DNA from: Shimia biformata
GTDB lineage: Bacteria; Pseudomonadota; Alphaproteobacteria; Rhodobacterales; Rhodobacteraceae
Assembly: GCF_016888515.1 (NCBI RefSeq)
Contig: NZ_JAFEJK010000001.1
Location: 930,001 to 994,000, forward strand
Direction of reading: 5' to 3'
Length of the DNA stretch: 64,000 nt
The notes under the pieces were generated by a model. It saw only the letters and a program-made list of their open reading frames with translations, was not told the origin of the DNA and ran no database searches. Positions 44,705 through 52,231 of the stretch are shown piece after piece (position 1 is the stretch's first letter; each line of letters opens with the position of its first letter). Made by a program: the position numbers and the translations under genes.

Positions 44705-45414
44705 ATTCGGTTCCTCTTTGGGCTACTGGGCCTGCGGAAATTCTTGGACATGCATTCGAATTGTTGGAGGTGGACTCCGACAGCAAAAGGCGACTTGCAA
44801 TGATATGCATCGACAATGCTGTTGAGTTGGCGATGCAAACATACATTTCTTTGCCAAAGCGACTAACTGGAGTGGAGGTTAGTAGACGTCAGAGAGACGA
44901 TATCTGTTCGAGTTTCGTTTCATTGCTTGATGGTTTGGAAGAGCACGCTTCTGAGCGGTTGGTTGGCATCAATCTAGGTGAGGTAGAGTGGTTCCATAGG
45001 TTGCGGAACGAGCTTTATCATCAAGGAAATGGCTTGACTGTTGAAAGAGCGAAAGCAGAGGCCTATTCACAGATAGCTTTGGAGATGTACCGAGCGTTGT
45101 TCGGGGTGACACTGGTATTCAAGCAAACCTCCTCAGCTTTGAGGTTAGGTGCATTTTTGGAAAAATGGATTGAGCTTGAAAAGCTTGTTTCTGGTGACGG
45201 AGGCTCAACCAAAAGAGACTTCAATAGGCGCGCTTTGGCCATTTTGTCGTCGCGACAAGGCTACGAGTCCAAAGACTACGATGAGTACTCGCAACTTCGG
45301 TCACTTAGAAACACGGTTGTTCACGGCGGCAGAGACCCAGAAGAGGCCATTTCTGACGAAGTTTTTGCGCGAATGGATAGGTTGTTAGAGAAGATCAGGG
45401 ATTTGTCCACATGA
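44701..45414 (+). CDS. Tandem HEPN-motif protein, putative RNase
   Basis: A 237-residue, helical protein. Two copies of the HEPN catalytic motif RN-x3-H are present: Arg102-Asn103...His107 (LRNELYHQ) and Arg203-Asn204...His208 (LRNTVVHGG), each in a helical block of about 100 residues. HEPN proteins are mostly metal-independent RNases of toxin and defence systems. By hand count the first 240 bases are about 46% GC, against roughly 55-62% in sampled lines of the neighbours, and A/T-ending codons are frequent. GTG start overlaps the AAA+ stop. This looks like an acquired gene fitted into the operon. Confidence 0.8.
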   Translation: MNSVPLWATGPAEILGHAFELLEVDSDSKRRLAMICIDNAVELAMQTYISLPKRLTGVEVSRRQRDDICSSFVSLLDGLEEHASERLVGINLGEVEWFHRLRNELYHQGNGLTVERAKAEAYSQIALEMYRALFGVTLVFKQTSSALRLGAFLEKWIELEKLVSGDGGSTKRDFNRRALAILSSRQGYESKDYDEYSQLRSLRNTVVHGGRDPEEAISDEVFARMDRLLEKIRDLST

Positions 45415-45440
45415 CCAACGACCTATCCCCCGGCGCAGCC

Positions 45441-45519
45441 GCGATGCGCCCGACCCGCCCCACAGGGCGGGCGCATTCTGCACTCACCCTCGGGCCGGGT
45501 GCGTCGCTGGCCTTTGGCG
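45441..45519 (+). repeat. REP-like ~80-bp repeat, copy B (plus orientation)
   Basis: Contains a CCCGCCC-CACA-GGGCGGG hairpin (45454-45471), with the same 7-base stem as copy A at 41511-41528. It fills the gap between the HEPN gene and the next gene, ending 13 bases before that gene's start. Confidence 0.65.
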
Positions 45520-45532
45520 AACGGAGGGATAA

Positions 45533-46876
45533 ATGCACCGATTAATCCAACGCGGCCTGATGTTCGGCAACCTAGTCGAGGTGTCCTCGCCCGCCTTGGT
45601 CGAGCGGTATAACCGTGCGCTGAAACATCTGACCGGCAAGACCACCAGCCTCACCGATTTTCACATCGACATCTCGGGCTATTCGCCTGAGATCGGGGAT
45701 GAGTTGGACGATCACCTTTACCTCAACCACGGCGGTTGCAACCGGCAGTTCATCCTGCTCACGACCGAGCAGAAGACCGCGCCGCTGCTCAACGTTCAAT
45801 TCTCGACCAGCCGCGACATTCTGAAATCCTTCATCACCCGCAACGAACCCCAGCTTTTTGCGCTGACCGCGCGGGATGCGGTGGCGGGTGAGCTTGTGAA
45901 CTCGGTCTATTCGGTCGCCGATCCCGTGCGCCTGTTCGATATCCGCAAGATCCGGGTCGAGGCGGATACCACCACGGGCACGGTGCAGAATGCTGAAAAA
46001 CTGGGACGGATGGTCGACCGCTTCAAACAGGAAGAGGACGCCTGGTTCGATGACGTGCTGATTGCCGACATGATCTCGGTCGCCAAGGAGACGGGCGATG
46101 TGACACGCAACCCAGTGCGGCTTGAGCAAATGGAGTTCGCTCAGGCTAATTTCTGGACCGCGCATTTCGGCGGGCTTTACATTTTCAAAGAGGTCGACCA
46201 TCCCGCCGTGATCGCAATGAGCGGCAAACAGGGGCTTGAGGACCTGCCGATCAAGTACGTCTTTGACCCAACCGACCGGAACCGCATTGCCAAGTTCTTC
46301 GACTATGACAAGCTGGTCGAGCCGATCGTGAAAGCACGCGGCATCGATGCCGCCGCGATCCTGCGCCAGAAGATGGATTTCATCGTGGTGGATGCGGCGC
46401 AGGATGCCGGGGTCGACCTGACCGGCGCCACCCGGCGCGATATCCGCGCGCTGGCGCGGGCCCATGCCGACGACCTGCCGGAAGAGTTTCACGCCCTGCG
46501 CGCACTGGTGAACTGGGCCGAGGATGACGGGCCGTGGCCGCGCATCACCAGCGATCACCCGGCCTATTTCTATACGCTGCGGGCGGCGGATACGCCGGAT
46601 GCGGCGCTGGTCAATATGCTGTTGGCGGAACTGGCACCCAAGGATGTGCGACAGCTGTTCATCTGTCACAAGGAAGCGTTCTATCGCGCGTATCGCACCT
46701 GGTCGGACACCAAGCGGTCCTATGTTGCCGATTTCCTGACCCGCGAATACCAGGTCGACAAGGCAGGTGCGCGCGCCGCGCTTTTCGGCCATGATGCCCC
46801 CATGCAGGAACCGCCCCCGCCGCCCCGTGACGATTTGATCGCGCGGGTCGGACCTTGGGGTGCGGTAAGGAGATAG
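45533..46876 (+). CDS. Conserved protein of unknown function (447 residues, possibly DUF6638)
   Basis: A cytoplasmic protein without signal peptide. It starts MHRLIQRGLMFGNLVEVSSPALVERYNRALKHLTGK and includes DFHIDISGYSPEIGDELDDHLYLNHGGCNRQFILLTTEQ, which I associate, without certainty, with the alphaproteobacterial family DUF6638. The C-terminus is proline-rich (PMQEPPPPPRDD), perhaps a flexible linker. GGAGGGATAA precedes the ATG. It belongs to the same gene train as the AAA+ ATPase. Confidence 0.78.
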   Translation: MHRLIQRGLMFGNLVEVSSPALVERYNRALKHLTGKTTSLTDFHIDISGYSPEIGDELDDHLYLNHGGCNRQFILLTTEQKTAPLLNVQFSTSRDILKSFITRNEPQLFALTARDAVAGELVNSVYSVADPVRLFDIRKIRVEADTTTGTVQNAEKLGRMVDRFKQEEDAWFDDVLIADMISVAKETGDVTRNPVRLEQMEFAQANFWTAHFGGLYIFKEVDHPAVIAMSGKQGLEDLPIKYVFDPTDRNRIAKFFDYDKLVEPIVKARGIDAAAILRQKMDFIVVDAAQDAGVDLTGATRRDIRALARAHADDLPEEFHALRALVNWAEDDGPWPRITSDHPAYFYTLRAADTPDAALVNMLLAELAPKDVRQLFICHKEAFYRAYRTWSDTKRSYVADFLTREYQVDKAGARAALFGHDAPMQEPPPPPRDDLIARVGPWGAVRR

Positions 46877-46879
46877 GCG

Positions 46880-47146
46880 ATGCTGGGACTGTTGCGACTG
46901 ATCTTTTTCGGGTTCATCTTCCTGACGATCGTCTATGTGATCGTATCGGCCTGGTCACGCTCGGTTAGGCGGGGCAAGCTGAAGACGTGGTGGGAGGAAG
47001 AAGGCAGGCCCGGCGACCTTGAGACCTATGTCGAGCAAGGTCTGAAGGAATATGATGGATCGCTTCGGCGAAAGCTGATCTGGGGGGTCTATATCGTGCC
47101 GACAGTTCTGGTCGTCACCATCGTCTATGTGACGAATTTCATGTAA
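46880..47146 (+). CDS. Small membrane protein with two transmembrane segments
   Basis: An 88-residue protein: segment one at about 3-25 (LLRLIFFGFIFLTIVYVIVSAW), a charged cytoplasmic or periplasmic loop (RSVRRGKLKTWWEEEGRPGDLETYVEQGLKEYDGSLRRKL), and segment two at about 66-86. Related short proteins are often mislabelled as cation/multidrug efflux pumps, but it is far too small to be one. AAGGAGATAGG precedes the ATG. Confidence 0.8.
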   Translation: MLGLLRLIFFGFIFLTIVYVIVSAWSRSVRRGKLKTWWEEEGRPGDLETYVEQGLKEYDGSLRRKLIWGVYIVPTVLVVTIVYVTNFM

Positions 47147-47157
47147 GGGGGCCGGAA

Positions 47158-47811
47158 ATGGTCTATGTCAAATGGGGATTTCGCATCCTGTTCTGGGTGC
47201 TGATCGCCGCGTTTTTCCATTACACGCTGCCGCAGTATGACGTGGTTCGGATCGCCGACACCTATGAAAAACGGGTCGATTTCGGCGAGAACTCGATCTT
47301 CTGGGCGCGCGAACATGCAGGCGAGGCGACCGGGACGATCAACCGCGACGTCTTTTTCATCCAGACGTTTCGCGCGAACGAACGGCCCATGGTCTATCGC
47401 AACGAGGACACCGGTTGGAGCTGGCCGCCCTATTTCAAATTTGACACGTCGAACCTGCAGGCCAAGGCGACGGACCTCAAATCGACCAAGGAGAACCCGA
47501 AGTGGGTGGCCGTGAAACACTATGGCTGGCGTAACGAGTTCATGTCGATCTATCCTAATGCCACCAATGTCTGGCAGGTCGAGGGGCCGGATGTCCTGAT
47601 TATCCCCTGGATTTCAATTGGTATCCTGATCGTTTTCTTTGCCGTTTTCTGGGCGGTCTGGGTGCGCTGGAAGCGTTTCCGCGCGCGCCGGATCGATCCT
47701 GTGCTTCAGGACGTCGGTGACAGCTTCGACGCGGCCGGCGACAACCTTGCCGACAAGCGCAACCGCTTTGCGCGCTGGCTGGACACGTGGCGGGAAAAAC
47801 CAAGGAAATGA
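47158..47811 (+). CDS. DUF1523 family membrane-anchored protein
   Basis: A 217-residue protein with an N-terminal hydrophobic anchor (about 6-24), an extracytoplasmic domain (HYTLPQYDVVRIADTYEKRVDFGENSIFW..., the DUF1523 pattern) and a second membrane segment at about 141-163, then a basic cytoplasmic tail. AAGGGGGCC precedes the ATG. Its stop overlaps the next start (ATGA). Function unknown; together with the previous gene it puts part of this module in the inner membrane. Confidence 0.82.
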   Translation: MVYVKWGFRILFWVLIAAFFHYTLPQYDVVRIADTYEKRVDFGENSIFWAREHAGEATGTINRDVFFIQTFRANERPMVYRNEDTGWSWPPYFKFDTSNLQAKATDLKSTKENPKWVAVKHYGWRNEFMSIYPNATNVWQVEGPDVLIIPWISIGILIVFFAVFWAVWVRWKRFRARRIDPVLQDVGDSFDAAGDNLADKRNRFARWLDTWREKPRK

Positions 47812-48473
47812 AGGCATCATCCCTGGCATTGGCGCTGCTGGCCACGACTTCTGTTGAGGCAGGCCAGTGGGACATTACGCTTGCGCCATACCTTTGGCTC
47901 GAGATGCCGTCTGCCAAGACCGTTCTGGCCGAGTCCGGCAGCGATGTCCGGCTTCAGACGGTGACACAGCTTGAGGCCGTTGCATCGAACGGAGACTGGT
48001 CGCTGGTTGGAGACATCAACTATTTGCGGGCGGTCGACCAGGTATTTGGCGCGTCAGAGCTTGAAGTCACAGGGGCAAGTGCGGCTGTCGGTGTTCTGAG
48101 GGAAATCTCCAATGGCCCGATGCATGTGATGACAGCCGGAATCGGGCTGCGCCACTTTGATCTTGCCATCAAGCTACGCACCCCATCGGGGAACCTGCGC
48201 GCCGACAAGCTGCTTCTCACGCCGTTTATTGGCGTTCGAGGGCGGTACGATCTGGGCAAACACATGTCGGTCGAAGGATCTCTTGGGATTGGCGGTCTGG
48301 GTCGAGGTGCCGATTTCTATTCGGACCTGCGCGCGGGTGTCGGATTCAAAACCGGCAGGTCGTCATCGGTCCAACTGGGCTATCGGCATGTATTCGTGGA
48401 TCTCGACAAAAGCACGTTTGTTTCGTCCTTCACCCTAGAAGGTCCGTATGTGGCCTATGTCCACAAGTTCTGA
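47808..48473 (+). CDS. Outer-membrane beta-barrel-like protein
   Basis: A 221-residue exported protein with a short signal peptide (MKASSLALALLATTSVEAG). The mature part is alternating beta strands (WDITLAPYLWLEMP; SVQLGYRHVFVDLDKSTFVSSFTLEGPYVAYVHKF) and ends in a C-terminal Phe, as outer-membrane proteins do. The ATG at 47808 overlaps the DUF1523 stop, so it may be coupled to the operon upstream. Ligand unknown. Confidence 0.78.
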   Translation: MKASSLALALLATTSVEAGQWDITLAPYLWLEMPSAKTVLAESGSDVRLQTVTQLEAVASNGDWSLVGDINYLRAVDQVFGASELEVTGASAAVGVLREISNGPMHVMTAGIGLRHFDLAIKLRTPSGNLRADKLLLTPFIGVRGRYDLGKHMSVEGSLGIGGLGRGADFYSDLRAGVGFKTGRSSSVQLGYRHVFVDLDKSTFVSSFTLEGPYVAYVHKF

Positions 48474-48524
48474 GGCCGGGAGGCGCGGACTGGTGGCCCG
48501 CATCGAACCCGGCGAACTTGTGTT

Positions 48525-48770
48525 TCAAATCGTCAAGCGCGCAACCAGCCTGCGCGCGAGCGGTGCGACGAACAGGATCACGGGAAAGGCGACAGCCCAG
48601 CTGGATACCCACCCCGACATCCATGTGCCGACAAAACCGTCAACCAGCCCGACCGCCTTCATGGTGGCAATGCACGAGACAATGCAGGACATCAGCCCTG
48701 AGACGATAAATCCAAACAGGACAGGGGCAAATTTGGCCGGGAACATGTAATACCTCTTGGCATGTTTCAT
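48525..48770 (-). CDS. DUF2798 family small membrane protein
   Basis: An 81-residue protein with two membrane segments; FAPVLFGFIVSGLMSCIVSCIATMKAVGL and WVSSWAVAFPVILFVAPLARRLVARL are the DUF2798 signature. The start is at 48770 (MKHAKRYYMFPAKF), with 48791 as alternative. It converges with the barrel gene. Function unknown. Confidence 0.85.
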   Translation of the reverse strand: MKHAKRYYMFPAKFAPVLFGFIVSGLMSCIVSCIATMKAVGLVDGFVGTWMSGWVSSWAVAFPVILFVAPLARRLVARLTI

Positions 48771-48836
48771 CGATTGGATGTCGATACACATGCTGACTTT
48801 GGAATGAATGTCCAGCTGCCAGAAGGCCGCATCCTG

Positions 48837-49586
48837 TCAGCGCGGCAACCAGCCCAGCCCGGCCTCGGTCGACTTGGCGGGGCGATACTCGGCGCTGACC
48901 CAGCCCCGGTACCCGTCCTGGTCAATCTTTGCGAAGAAACCAGGATAGTCGATCTCTCCCCCGACGGGTTCGTGCCGGCCGGGTGCGCCGGCGATCTGGA
49001 TGTGACCCACAAGAGACTTGTGCTTTTCCCATGTGCCCATCACGTCGCCCGTAATCATAAAGGCATGATAGGCATCGAATTGAAGCGCCAGGTTCGGGGC
49101 CGAGATCTCGGTAATGATCTCGGCGGCAAGATCAAAGTCGGACAGGAAATAGCCGGGCATATCCGTCCGGTTGATTGGCTCGATGGTCAGCCGCTGTTTT
49201 GGCGCGTGTTCGACCGCCCAGTTCAGGTTATCGATCATGGTTTGGCGAGCCTCGGGCCCATCGGCAGCGCCGGACATGATATGCACCATTTCAGCGCCCA
49301 GAACCTCGGCATAGCGCAGGGCCCGCTTCAGATCGTGGCGGAACCGTTCCTGCCCTCCTGGCGTTGCGGCAAACCCACGCTCGCCCCCTGCCCAGTTCGG
49401 GGGCGGTGTGTTGATCAGCGCCAGCGTCAAGTTTGTCCTGTTCAATTCGTGCAGGATGTCCTTGGCGGCAATGTCATAGGGAAACAGAACCTCTACGCCC
49501 GTAAAACCCGCATCTGCGGCAGCTTGAAAACGGTCGAGAAACGGAAGCTCTTGGAAGAGCATCGACAAGTTTGCAACAAAACGCAT
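48837..49586 (-). CDS. Hydroxypyruvate isomerase family TIM-barrel protein
   Basis: A 249-residue xylose-isomerase-like TIM barrel. Features: VANLSMLFQELPFLDRFQAAADAGFTGVEVLFPYD at the N-terminus, LTIEPINRTDMPGYFLSDFD with the metal-binding Glu, LALQFDAYHAFMITGD with Asp/His, and VSAEYRPAKSTEAGLGWL with the final Glu. Metal ligands appear intact. This family includes Hyi (hydroxypyruvate to tartronate semialdehyde) and OtnI (2-oxo-tetronate isomerase); I cannot choose between them. GAGGTAATC precedes the ATG at 49586. Confidence 0.85.
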   Translation of the reverse strand: MRFVANLSMLFQELPFLDRFQAAADAGFTGVEVLFPYDIAAKDILHELNRTNLTLALINTPPPNWAGGERGFAATPGGQERFRHDLKRALRYAEVLGAEMVHIMSGAADGPEARQTMIDNLNWAVEHAPKQRLTIEPINRTDMPGYFLSDFDLAAEIITEISAPNLALQFDAYHAFMITGDVMGTWEKHKSLVGHIQIAGAPGRHEPVGGEIDYPGFFAKIDQDGYRGWVSAEYRPAKSTEAGLGWLPR

Positions 49587-49697
49587 GATTACCTCACATT
49601 CCTGTGATGTCTTGCCGCAGACTCCGACGTCGTGCAAGTGGGCAAACTCATCCCAAGGTGCCCAGATTGTTGCTGATTTGGTGACAGTTTGTTTACG

Positions 49698-50300
49698 TCA
49701 GGGCATTTCGCTGGATGGGATCACTTGGAAAAAGGCTCCGCTGGACCACAGGCCGAACCAGCTTTTGCCGTCAATTTCGTGATGGCTGCCGATCTCGACC
49801 AGACGATAAAAGCTTTTGCGGTCTATCAGGGCTTCCAGGTTGGTCCGTACCAACACATAGGGCGATGGTTCCCCGGTCTCAGGGTCGCGTTCGACCCGGA
49901 TCGGATTGGCTGGACCGGCCGTGGTGAAGTCCCCGACATGGGTCTCAAAGGTCAGCACCTGATCCTGCCCAGAGCCTGTCACGTCAAAATCAACAGCCAC
50001 GAAAGGAGCGTCGTCGACAGTTATCCCGACTTTTTCGACCGGGGTGACAAGGAAATACTTGTCGCCGTCCTTACGCAATATGGAGGAAAACAGCCTGACG
50101 AGTTCCTTCCGGCCGATCGGGGTGCCGAGGTAAAACCAGGTGCCGTCCCGTGCGATGCGCATGTCCAGATCGCCGCAGAATGGCGGGTTCCACAGATGTA
50201 CCGGTGGCAATCCCTTACCCTTGGTCGCGGCTTTGGCAGCGGCGGCGATGCCGTCGGCGGTCGGTTTCACGGGAATTTGTCCGCTCATATCTTTTGCCAT
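49698..50300 (-). CDS. DUF1285 family protein
   Basis: A 200-residue cytoplasmic protein. The core [77 protein letters not shown] is the DUF1285 pattern. It is divergent from the MoxR operon with a 54-base gap, the arrangement often seen in this family, which suggests shared regulation. Function unknown. Confidence 0.88.
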   Translation of the reverse strand: MAKDMSGQIPVKPTADGIAAAAKAATKGKGLPPVHLWNPPFCGDLDMRIARDGTWFYLGTPIGRKELVRLFSSILRKDGDKYFLVTPVEKVGITVDDAPFVAVDFDVTGSGQDQVLTFETHVGDFTTAGPANPIRVERDPETGEPSPYVLVRTNLEALIDRKSFYRLVEIGSHHEIDGKSWFGLWSSGAFFQVIPSSEMP

Positions 50301-50354
50301 TTCCCTCGCGCACGATAGACTCTCAACAAGCTAGGTCGAAACAGGAGAAATGTC

Positions 50355-51362
50355 ATGGCCGAACACGCCGAACTGATCGACGAGATCGAGGCATTGGGCG
50401 AAAAACTGGTTGCGGCCAAGTCCGCGATCACCCGGCGATTCATCGGTCAGGAACGGGTGGTGGACCTGACACTGTCCGCGCTTCTGTGCGGCGGCCATGG
50501 CCTGCTTGTCGGGTTGCCGGGTCTGGGCAAGACCCGGCTGGTCGAGACCTTGTCGACGGTGATGGGCCTTGATGCAAACCGCGTTCAGTTCACGCCCGAC
50601 CTGATGCCGGCTGACATTCTTGGGTCGGAGGTTTTGGAGAAAGGCAAAGGCGGAACGCGCGAGTTCCGATTCGTGCCGGGCCCGATATTCTGCCAGCTCC
50701 TGATGGCGGATGAGATCAACCGTGCCAGCCCGCGGACTCAGTCTGCTCTTTTGCAGGCGATGCAGGAAAAGAAAGTTACCGTTGCCGGACAGGACCGCCC
50801 GCTGTCGGCGCCGTTCCACGTTCTGGCGACCCAGAACCCGATTGAACAGGAAGGCACATACCCATTGCCCGAGGCGCAGCTTGACCGCTTTCTGGTGCAG
50901 ATCGATGTGCCCTATCCGACCCGCGACACCGAACGTGATATTCTGCTTGCCACCACCGGCGCCGACGAGGACGAGGCGCATCAGGTGTTCACCGGTGAAG
51001 AGCTGATTGCGGCCCAACAGCTGCTGCGCCGCATGCCCGTGGGCGAAGCGGTGATGGAGCGCATCCTCGACCTGGTCCGCGCGTTTCGCCCCGAGGACGA
51101 CACCGCGACAGAGCAAGTGCGCGAGAAAATTGCCTGGGGGCCGGGCCCCCGTGCGGCGCAGGCCCTGATGATGACGGTAAGGGCGCAGGCGCTATTGCAT
51201 GGCCGTCTGGCGCCATCGGCGCAAGATGTGATCGACATGGCGGCGCCTGTTCTTAGTCACCGTATGGCGTTGAACTTCGCTGCCCGTGCCCGTGGCGACA
51301 CGCTGACCGGTCTGATCGACGAAACGCTTGCTCGACTGGACGGGTCCGAGGCGGCGGCGTGA
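50355..51362 (+). CDS. MoxR family AAA+ ATPase
   Basis: A 335-residue AAA+ chaperone-like ATPase. Walker A is GLPGLGKTRLVE (about 54-65), Walker B is LLMADEINRASPRTQSALLQAMQE, sensor-1 is LATQNPIEQEGTYPLPEAQLDRFL. MoxR proteins work with vWA-domain partners in complex assembly or envelope functions. AGGAGAAATG precedes the ATG. It overlaps the DUF58 gene by four bases and heads a four-gene operon. Confidence 0.93.
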   Translation: MAEHAELIDEIEALGEKLVAAKSAITRRFIGQERVVDLTLSALLCGGHGLLVGLPGLGKTRLVETLSTVMGLDANRVQFTPDLMPADILGSEVLEKGKGGTREFRFVPGPIFCQLLMADEINRASPRTQSALLQAMQEKKVTVAGQDRPLSAPFHVLATQNPIEQEGTYPLPEAQLDRFLVQIDVPYPTRDTERDILLATTGADEDEAHQVFTGEELIAAQQLLRRMPVGEAVMERILDLVRAFRPEDDTATEQVREKIAWGPGPRAAQALMMTVRAQALLHGRLAPSAQDVIDMAAPVLSHRMALNFAARARGDTLTGLIDETLARLDGSEAAA

Positions 51363-52231
51363 CACTTCCCACCCAACTCAGAACGCGGTCGGAAACCGAA
51401 GCTGCGCGCTTGCCGCCACTCCTGGCGCGGGCCGAGCATCTCGCGGGCACGGTCCTCTTGGGGGATCACGGGCGGCGGCGTTCGGGGTTGGGGGATGATT
51501 TCTGGCAATACCGCCCGGTGCGTCCCGGCGACTCCATGCGTATGGTGGATTGGCGGCGCTCGGCAAAGTCCGACGGGCAATTCGTGCGCGAACGCGAATG
51601 GCAGGTGGCGCAATCGGTGATGCTCTGGGTCGACCAGTCGGCGTCGATGGGGTTCGGATCGGTCAAGGGTGCTGACACGAAATGCGACCGCGCGCGCGTG
51701 ATCGCGCTGGCGGTGTCTATTCTTCTGATCCGAGGCGGGGAACGAGTGGGCCTGACCGGAATCAGCCTTCCTCCGCGCCGGGGCGAGGGCCAGATTCTGC
51801 GCCTGACGGATCGGCTTTTGCAGCCGGAGGATGAGGACTATGGCTCACCCGAAGCGCGCGCCATGTTGCCCCACGCCCGCGCGGTGTTCCTGTCGGATTT
51901 CCTTGGCAAGACCGATGCAGTCGAGGCGGCGCTGACGAAAGCAGCGGACCGAGGGGTAAGGGGTGTCCTGATGCAGGTGCTTGATCCGGCCGAAGAAAGC
52001 TTCCCGTTCCGGGGGCGGGCGCTTTTTGAAAGCATGGGCGCGACGCTCAGGCACGAGACCAAGAAGGCCGATGACCTGAAGGCGCGTTACCTGGATCGCC
52101 TGGCCGAACGCAAGGCGCGGCTGACGCAGCTGGCGCGGGCTACGGGGTGGCAGTTTACGTCACATCGGACCGATGCCCCGGCGCAGGTCGCGTTGCAGTG
52201 GCTTTATCGCGCTTTGGAGCGGAGGGGCTGA
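51359..52231 (+). CDS. DUF58 (vWA-like) protein, MoxR partner
   Basis: A 290-residue protein. The DUF58 core DFWQYRPVRPGDSMRMVDWRRSAKSDGQFVREREW is at about 44-78, followed by a vWA metal-site motif WVDQSASMGFG (DxSxS, about 86-96). It is the standard partner gene of MoxR. GTG start overlaps the moxR stop; its own stop shares one base with the next ATG. Confidence 0.92.
   Translation: MTLPTQLRTRSETEAARLPPLLARAEHLAGTVLLGDHGRRRSGLGDDFWQYRPVRPGDSMRMVDWRRSAKSDGQFVREREWQVAQSVMLWVDQSASMGFGSVKGADTKCDRARVIALAVSILLIRGGERVGLTGISLPPRRGEGQILRLTDRLLQPEDEDYGSPEARAMLPHARAVFLSDFLGKTDAVEAALTKAADRGVRGVLMQVLDPAEESFPFRGRALFESMGATLRHETKKADDLKARYLDRLAERKARLTQLARATGWQFTSHRTDAPAQVALQWLYRALERRG

Noticed and set aside
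44701-45414. HEPN gene as half of a HEPN/MNT toxin-antitoxin pair
   Set aside because: No nucleotidyltransferase (GSxxRG) gene is next to it; neighbours are an AAA+ ATPase and an unknown protein.
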